From assembly GCA_900465665.1 (NCBI GenBank), contig UBJO01000040.1, positions 1 through 37,054 on the forward strand: 37,054 nucleotides of DNA, given 5' to 3'. The notes under the pieces were generated by a model. That model was not told where the DNA came from. It saw only the letters and a list, made by a program, of their open reading frames with translations, and searched no databases. The DNA comes from Hyphomicrobiales bacterium. Its GTDB lineage: Bacteria; Pseudomonadota; Alphaproteobacteria; Rhizobiales; Rhizobiaceae. Shown piece after piece: positions 32,529 through 37,054 of the stretch (position 1 is the stretch's first letter; the number at the start of each line of letters is the position of its first letter). The position numbers and the translations under genes are program-made.

Positions 32529-33443
32529 TTGGCAACGGACCGACTTGGTAGCATTACGGCATTCATCCGCGTGGCGGAACTTGGAGGGTTCGCCGCGGCT
32601 GGTCGATCCCTTGGCATTTCTGCTTCGGCGGTCAGCAAGAGTGTCTCCAGATTGGAAGAAAGACTGCAACTGCGACTGTTCCAGCGAACGACACGGTCGC
32701 TGGCCATGACAGAGGACGGGAAGCTTTTCTTCGAGCGCTGCAGCGCAATCCTCAAGGAACTCGATCAAGCCGAGGCGGACATGCTCCAGCGCGCCGGTCG
32801 TCCAAGCGGCCTGCTTCGAATCGAGATGCCGACGGCACTTGGCCGTCTGCGGATCATTCCTATGCTCGGAAATCTGACCTCCCGGTTCCCGGAATTGCGC
32901 ATTGCGGCAACATTCGCCGACACGTTGACGGATCCGATCTCGGCCGGGATCGATGCAGTCGTGCGAATTGGCTATCCCCGCGATCCGCGCCTGATGGTAA
33001 AGCGTGTCGGAACCGTGAAGTACATTACCTGCGCCTCTCCGACTTACCTCGCGGCTCATGGCGAGCCCCAGACTTTGGAAGATCTTGCTCAGCACGACTG
33101 CGTGAGACGCGTGTCCCACGACCCTCCTGGCTTTGCACCCTGGAGATTCAAAGATGCTGGAACAGGAAAGCCGCTCGAGCGCATCGTCGAAGGCACGCTG
33201 AGCTGCGACAGCCCAGACGCCATGGTGGACTTCGGCCTTTCGGGCAGCGGCCTCGTTCAGCTCCACACGTACATGGCTGAGCGCCACATCGCATCGGGTA
33301 AACTCGTAGAAGTGCTTGCGCCATTTGCCGGCGATGGCCCTCCGATTTCCATTCTGTTTCCATCGGGCAAAAATCTAGCGCCGAAAGTCCGCGCCTTCAT
33401 TGAATTCGTCACCCAAGTGCTCAACCAACGGCCCGACGCGTGA
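32529..33443 (+). CDS. LysR-family transcriptional regulator
   Basis: This 304-residue regulator has an N-terminal winged helix: SITAFIRVAELGGFAAAGRS, then LGISASAVSKSVSRLEERLQ and LFQRTTRSLAMTEDG, with a LysR substrate domain from about residue 90 to 300. The start is TTG at 32529, preceded by AAGGA at 8-9 bases; no ATG lies nearby in frame. It follows the anti-sigma stop by 12 bases and may be cotranscribed with it. Its targets are unknown. LysR genes are usually divergent from a target, but here the neighbour to the right reads leftward and is dead (33610-33918). Confidence 0.9.
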   Translation: MATDRLGSITAFIRVAELGGFAAAGRSLGISASAVSKSVSRLEERLQLRLFQRTTRSLAMTEDGKLFFERCSAILKELDQAEADMLQRAGRPSGLLRIEMPTALGRLRIIPMLGNLTSRFPELRIAATFADTLTDPISAGIDAVVRIGYPRDPRLMVKRVGTVKYITCASPTYLAAHGEPQTLEDLAQHDCVRRVSHDPPGFAPWRFKDAGTGKPLERIVEGTLSCDSPDAMVDFGLSGSGLVQLHTYMAERHIASGKLVEVLAPFAGDGPPISILFPSGKNLAPKVRAFIEFVTQVLNQRPDA

Positions 33444-33609
33444 TCCTGCTGTACGTGATTGTAGACCCCTTCCTCCACCTTTTTGTTGAGCATTGCAGTC
33501 AGTTAGAACGCGTTTGGTAAGTTTTTTTAAAAGGGCGTTTCGTTGCGCGTTCGGTTGGGTTGGTCGCGCGCTTAATCGCTGCCTGTCTTGCAGCCTTCTC
33601 CACGAAAGC

Positions 33610-33918
33610 GATCAGGTCCAGATCGGGGAAGGCATGACGGCGCTGGCTCGAAGCGGCTGGGCAAGAGAAAATGCGGCCCTGGCATTCGGGGCGACGGTGT
33701 AGGCAAGGCGAAGGCCCGCTCCCAGACATTTCGCGAGCCCTCCGATGTGCCAGGTAAGATCTGGCGCGAGTGTCGCGAATGGCGCAGGGGCAGCAGCTGG
33801 TATAAAGCCGTATGCATCGTCTTCGATGAGTGGGAGCCTATGACGCAGAAGGATTTCCGCGATCTCCATGCGGCGCTCTCGCGGAATCGTCAGCGTCGTC
33901 GGGTTTTGAACCGTTAAC
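33610..33918 (-). pseudogene. PLP-dependent aminotransferase (MocR-type) fragment
   Basis: A leftward frame reads NPTTLTIPRERRMEIAEILL, RHRLPLIEDDAYGFIPA, and WHIGGLAKCLGAGLRLAYTV. These are the PLP-nitrogen Asp region (EDDAY) and the PLP Lys region (GGLAKCLGAGLR) of fold-type I aminotransferases of the kind fused to GntR domains in MocR regulators. The protein is missing most of the N-terminal part and the C-terminal third. It is truncated at 33918, close to the thermonuclease stop. About 100 residues remain. Confidence 0.7.
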
Positions 33919-33935
33919 AGTAGGCGGCTCCGCGT

Positions 33936-34697
33936 TCAGCTACACCATGGTCGCGGAGTGGGAGGGCAGCCAGACGGGCCGCAAACGAAGGGAACCGCAA
34001 GCCCTTCAGCGATCAGCGTCTGGCCCACGTCTTGACCATCCACCCGTAAAATTCCACAGCTTCGGCCGTAGTTACACCTGTCTGTTCGTTCGGTCCCCGG
34101 CTTGCACGAGCAGGCAACTTTGGTGACTGCGGAACGCCCGGAGGAAACGATCTCGACCAGCCGCTTTGTTGCTTCGACGCCAAGCTGACGTTCCGCTTCA
34201 CAACGGGGTTCGAACTTTTCGGGTGTATTGAAGCCGACCAACCTGATGCGGGTGCCATCGTCCATTTTGATCGTGTCGCCGTCGGTCACAGAGAAGTTGC
34301 GCGAGGACGACGTAGTCTCCTCCCCTATTGGCCAGGAGGTGAAACCGTAAGTGTCCCATACCTGGCGACTGAAAGAAGAGATAGCCATAACAACCATGAT
34401 CGTCGCAAAGATCAGAAACTTCTGTTCGCGGTAGCTGAGCCCCCAGTGACGGGGCCGATGTCGTTTTGCTGGTATTTGGCTGCTATAGACCAATCGCAAG
34501 TCAGCGTTTCCTCTAACCGACGTCAGTCTCTTGAGCGTAGCGATTTGCTTTTCGCTGAACCGCGTTCGCGTTCCGTAACGCTCTATCTTCGAACGCATGC
34601 CGAGCAAGAAGTTTCGCTGCCATTGCGTTGTACGCCGCTGCTGAAGCACATCGTCAATCCTGCTCCGAAGGCTTTTGATTTCCATCTCTGACAGCAT
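33936..34697 (-). CDS. membrane-anchored thermonuclease-family (SNase) protein
   Basis: This 253-residue protein has a cytoplasmic N-terminal part (about 90 residues), a membrane helix at about 95-115 (FLIFATIMVVMAISSFS) and a staphylococcal nuclease-like domain from about 130 on. VTDGDTIKMDDGTRIRLVGF and NTPEKFEPRCEAE carry the catalytic Asp, Arg and Glu pattern. A Cys-rich tail (CSCKPGTERTDRC, VCGPSGCPPTPRPWC) is common in rhizobial homologues. The ATG at 34697 follows GGAGG at 5 bases. The orientation puts the nuclease domain in the periplasm or outside. The gene appears intact. Confidence 0.85.
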   Translation of the reverse strand: MLSEMEIKSLRSRIDDVLQQRRTTQWQRNFLLGMRSKIERYGTRTRFSEKQIATLKRLTSVRGNADLRLVYSSQIPAKRHRPRHWGLSYREQKFLIFATIMVVMAISSFSRQVWDTYGFTSWPIGEETTSSSRNFSVTDGDTIKMDDGTRIRLVGFNTPEKFEPRCEAERQLGVEATKRLVEIVSSGRSAVTKVACSCKPGTERTDRCNYGRSCGILRVDGQDVGQTLIAEGLAVPFVCGPSGCPPTPRPWCS

Positions 34698-34992
34698 ACT
34701 GGCCTCCGCAAACCGCGGTCAGCATAGGTCGAGAGGACTAAAAAAGCGTAATCGACAGAATTACAATTTTAGCGGGTTCTCTCCAATCGAGCGTTCGTCA
34801 GACTCCAGTAAGTGCTTGAGGCCGGATACCTCACCGTCGGCGGCCGCGTTGGCGGCGAGCACGACAACGTTCGAGCCGCTGATCGGCTCCGCGCCCGCTA
34901 CCGGCGGCAGGCGCCCTTAGCCTCGGCCGCCGTAGGGATCCCCGGTTTGGAGAACATGGATCGACGCGGATGAGGCCAGCCAGAGCGGGTTG
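34698..34992. other. intergenic stretch with a short leftward open frame
   Basis: No gene is certain in these 295 bases. A leftward frame at about 34761-34915 reads ISGSNVVVLAANAAADGEVS with no start codon or ribosome binding site. It could be the end of an unidentified protein or chance. A G+C-rich stretch lies between 34840 and 34930. Confidence 0.3.
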
Positions 34993-35547
34993 TTAACTGC
35001 TGTTGAGAAGCGACGTGGCGCCCTGAGGACTGAGGTTAGCGCCTTGCTGCCTCGCTTCCGCCAGCGATGCGGCGATTGCAGCGATGGAGCGAAAGAGGAC
35101 GAGTGGGTCGTCCTTCGAGGGCGTGAAACCTCGCCGTTGCAGAACTGAGCCGCTCCGTGATCGACTGCATTGACCATCAACGCTCGACCGCCGATCAGAT
35201 AAGCGGCCTGGACGCACCGCTCAAGGGCATGTTTTACCAGACCTGTGCCGATACCTCTTCCCGCCCATTCCGTGTCCGTCGCAAGCTGGCCGAGGAGAAG
35301 ACAGGGGACCGGATCGGGTGGTTGCCCGGTGCGGATCGAGCGCGGCAGGATTGCGGAAACGACGGTGGTCGGCGCCAAGCCGTGATACCCGACGACGCGC
35401 CCGGCCTCCTGGAGAGAACCGCCGTGAAACCTTCTCTTGATTGGAAAGCGCGCGCGTTTTTAGCCAATGATCGAGTGTCGGCTTGCCGCTGGAAAATTCG
35501 GAAATGTCATGCGCCGCCGTAAGCGGCTCTGGAACCGACACTGCCAC
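34993..35547 (-). pseudogene. GNAT-family toxin (TacT-like), frameshifted
   Basis: The frame from GTG 35547 reads PEPLTAAHDISEFSSGKPTL, DHWLKTRALSNQEK, as in TacT toxins (RLNxxHDxxxFxCGxxxLDxWL). Near 35420-35430 the frame shifts to AGRVVGYHGLAPTTVV and CLLLGQLATDTEWAGRGIGT, which is the acetyl-CoA binding motif (GRGIGT). Near 35140 a second shift leads to QRRGFTPSKDDPLVLFRSI. At least two frameshifts break the enzyme. It lies 3 bases after the antitoxin stop, the usual operon order. Full-length active toxin cannot be made from this copy unless the shifts are sequencing errors. Confidence 0.78.
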
Positions 35548-35550
35548 GGC

Positions 35551-35850
35551 TTATTGTTTCGGCTTGTAACCGGCTTCCCACGGAGCGGGCCGCCTGGCCA
35601 GTCCAACCATCTCAGGAACAGGAGCCGCCGTTAGGGACAAGATACCCATGAAATTTGCGAAGCCTTCCGGGCTCATACGGATGAGCCCGTGATCCATAAC
35701 GACTTCTTCCGCGGCGCGCACCGCCGCCTCCCGCACGAAATCCGTTCGTGAGCGTCCGCGCAGACTTGCCGCACGATCGATCATCGCGACGTCTGCTTCA
35801 GGCAGGCGCATCGAGATCAGGTACTCCTTGCGTTCGGCAGTGTCGGCCAT
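35551..35850 (-). CDS. DUF1778 (TacA-type) antitoxin
   Basis: This 99-residue protein has a ribbon-helix-helix N-terminus: LISMRLPEADVAMIDRAASL, then RGRSRTDFVREAAVRAAEEV. The C-terminal part (RMSPEGFANFMGILSLTA and ARRPAPWE) would wrap the GNAT toxin. TacA antitoxins neutralise TacT-type acetyltransferases that block translation by acetylating charged tRNA, and repress their own operon. The start is ATG 35850 with AAGGAG upstream. It is intact although the toxin gene behind it is broken. It may still act as a repressor or protect against a homologous toxin elsewhere. Confidence 0.88.
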   Translation of the reverse strand: MADTAERKEYLISMRLPEADVAMIDRAASLRGRSRTDFVREAAVRAAEEVVMDHGLIRMSPEGFANFMGILSLTAAPVPEMVGLARRPAPWEAGYKPKQ

Positions 35851-36396
35851 GGCTTGTCTCCTTCACGAGGAAAATAGCGACACATGGCGCGAAATGCCAA
35901 TATGATAGTGTCAAGCCCGTTCGCACCCGGGTTGGCAGCGGGGAGCAAGTGAAGATTGTTGCGGGAGCAGGGTTTCATTCTGCGAGGTTCGGGTTATGAG
36001 AAACCGCGGTGGATGTAGAGGTAGGCGCTTGCATCCAAAGCCGGGCAAGCTCCTGGACATTTCTCATTCCACTGTTCACAAACCTCTGAGCGTGCTGCGA
36101 TTTCATTGGCAATAGAAAGTTCTAAACCGCCTCGGCGCAATCAGATCGACGCAAACATCATACCGCGCCGAAGTCAGCGGAACTGGAAATCATCGAAAGC
36201 TTATCGGACGTCATAAGGCGCCATACTGAACCATGTCTTCGCGGATCGCGCAGGCGGGTGTCTTTGAACCGATCATCGGTCTGGTCAAAATCCCGACGAC
36301 CGAACGCGACGGAACCGAGTGGCCTGGTGCGGGCGAGCTTGAAGCAGAGGCGCCGACGCGGTGCCTCTGCTACCCTATTCCTGCTACCCTATTACC
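35851..36396. other. intergenic region, no gene recognised
   Basis: These 546 bases hold the antitoxin promoter side (35851-35900) and then sequence without a convincing coding frame on either strand. Near 36369-36399 a short direct repeat (CTACCCTATT twice, with a related ACCCTA copy) lies just beyond the hsp20 stop. No transposase motif, RNA gene or clear terminator was identified. Confidence 0.4.
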
Positions 36397-36867
36397 CTAC
36401 GCAGCGTGCTTTTCGCCTTCGATCTGGATCGGGGCGACAGAGGCCTCGCCGCCGATGGCGATTTTACGCGGCTTCATGGCCTCGGGGATTTCACGCTTCA
36501 ACTCGATGCTGAGCAGTCCATGCTTGAGGCTTGCGTTCTCGACACGAACATGGTCGGCAAGTTCGAAGCGACGCTCGAACGCGCGGGCTGCGATGCCGCG
36601 ATGCAGGTATTCGCCCGTGTTGGGTTCTTCGGCCTTCTGCGCCTTCACGACGAGCACGTTACGCTCCTGCGTGATGTCGAGATCCTCTTCACCAAAGCCC
36701 GCGACCGCCATCTGGATGCGATAGCCGTCTTCCGCGGGCTTGACGATGTCGTAGGGCGGCCAGCTCTCGACAGCCTGTAGCCGCTGGGAGTTGGCGAGCA
36801 GGTTGAAGACGCGGTCAAAGCCGATGCTGGACCGGAACAGGGGTGCGAAGTCGTATTCATTTCTCAT
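36397..36867 (-). CDS. small heat shock protein, Hsp20/IbpA family
   Basis: This 156-residue chaperone holds unfolding proteins in the cytoplasm during heat stress. The alpha-crystallin domain runs from about residue 34 to 130, with PPYDIVKPAEDGYRIQMAVA, FGEEDLDITQERNVLVV, EYLHRGIAARAFERRFELAD and ENASLKHGLLSIELKREIPE. The N-terminus MRNEYDFAPLFRSSIGFDRV is typical of class A bacterial sHSPs. The start is ATG 36867 with GGAGG 8 bases upstream; a TTG two codons earlier is less likely. The ribosome binding site lies inside a ROSE-type hairpin, which implies temperature control. Confidence 0.94.
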   Translation of the reverse strand: MRNEYDFAPLFRSSIGFDRVFNLLANSQRLQAVESWPPYDIVKPAEDGYRIQMAVAGFGEEDLDITQERNVLVVKAQKAEEPNTGEYLHRGIAARAFERRFELADHVRVENASLKHGLLSIELKREIPEAMKPRKIAIGGEASVAPIQIEGEKHAA

Positions 36868-36990
36868 GACCAAATCCTCCGTAAAGCGAGTTGGACGAGA
36901 CGCGGAAACCAGCGTCTACGTTTACTTATCGGCCCCTCTTCGGCGACCGACGCGAAATGATCTGGTTTTGCGTTTTTCTCGATTCAAGAC
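36868..36990 (-). promoter_or_regulatory. ROSE-type RNA thermometer candidate in the hsp20 leader
   Basis: On the leftward transcript UCGCU (bases 36889-36885) is followed by a 4-base loop UUAC and then GGAGGA (36880-36875), the ribosome binding site. ROSE elements carry a conserved UYGCU anti-Shine-Dalgarno with a G-G pair, the same loop size and the same position before the start codon. Immediately upstream, a second hairpin can form from GACGC and GCGTC at 36899-36916. The leader beyond about 36990 was not modelled; the boundary is approximate. Confidence 0.7.
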
Positions 36991-37054
36991 CGACGGCCAA
37001 ATTTTTTTCTTAAGCTCGCCATGTCCGTCTTGAACGTAAGCGCGTAGGCCACCC

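Noticed and set aside
31875..33287. 470-codon open frame on the minus strand
   Set aside because: It lies antisense to the anti-sigma and LysR genes, has no recognisable motif, and reflects high G+C codon bias on the other strand.
34675..34920. 81-codon rightward frame beside the thermonuclease gene
   Set aside because: It overlaps the thermonuclease start on the other strand and has no recognisable feature.
36233..36780. Two rightward frames opposite hsp20
   Set aside because: They overlap the well-supported Hsp20 coding sequence on the other strand and show no domain.
1..37054. CRISPR arrays, tRNA and rRNA genes
   Set aside because: No regularly spaced repeat series or tRNA- or rRNA-like sequence was noticed while reading; a dedicated tRNA scan was not possible.

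Overview
The window looks like an alphaproteobacterium of the Rhizobium/Agrobacterium group. The supporting features are a TfuA-type protein, a GC-rich codon pattern in the right half, an ECF-controlled copC/copD group, a rhizobial-style small heat shock gene with a ROSE-like leader, and many degraded IS remnants. This is inferred from protein families, not from a marker gene. No rRNA, tRNA or CRISPR array was seen.

Layout. (1) Bases 1-180 hold the fused tails of an IS66-type and an IS630-type transposase. (2) Bases 270-21176 are a surface-polysaccharide (O-antigen type) locus. The left part reads leftward: wecB, wzm, wzt, a large methyltransferase/double glycosyltransferase, rmlB-rmlD-rmlA, rmlC, and a multi-pass membrane protein. 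From 13748 a divergent rightward operon carries a sugar 3-aminotransferase, a GtrB-like transferase, a fused acetyltransferase/ketoisomerase, a GtrA-like protein and a glycosyltransferase. A further glycosyltransferase and a second large membrane protein read leftward after it. RmlA and RmlB supply dTDP-4-keto-6-deoxyglucose, which can go to dTDP-L-rhamnose (RmlC, RmlD) or to a dTDP-3-acetamido-3,6-dideoxyhexose (FdtA/B/C-type enzymes). Wzm/Wzt would export the lipid-linked chain. GtrB/GtrA and the two large membrane proteins suggest sugar addition on the periplasmic side. Two IS256-family relics in the same orientation bracket rmlBDA.

(3) Bases 21180-27800 are a decaying region. It holds tfuA with one in-frame stop, a regulator broken by several lesions, a polysaccharide deacetylase remnant, a dead zinc-type dehydrogenase and a TetR tail. 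An intact 72-codon ORF and an intact SDR oxidoreductase survive among them.

(4) Bases 27790-32516 are a compact envelope module: copC, copD, a DUF305 protein with a Met/His repeat, a periplasmic YVTN beta-propeller protein, an ECF sigma factor and a cysteine-free membrane anti-sigma factor. Two nearly identical promoter-like sites (GGAATA, 16 bases, GTCYAC) lie upstream of copC and of the DUF305 gene, so the sigma factor probably controls its own cluster.

(5) Bases 32529-37054 hold a LysR regulator, an aminotransferase relic, a membrane-anchored thermonuclease, a DUF1778 antitoxin beside a frameshifted GNAT toxin, and an Hsp20 gene with a ROSE-type RNA thermometer candidate.
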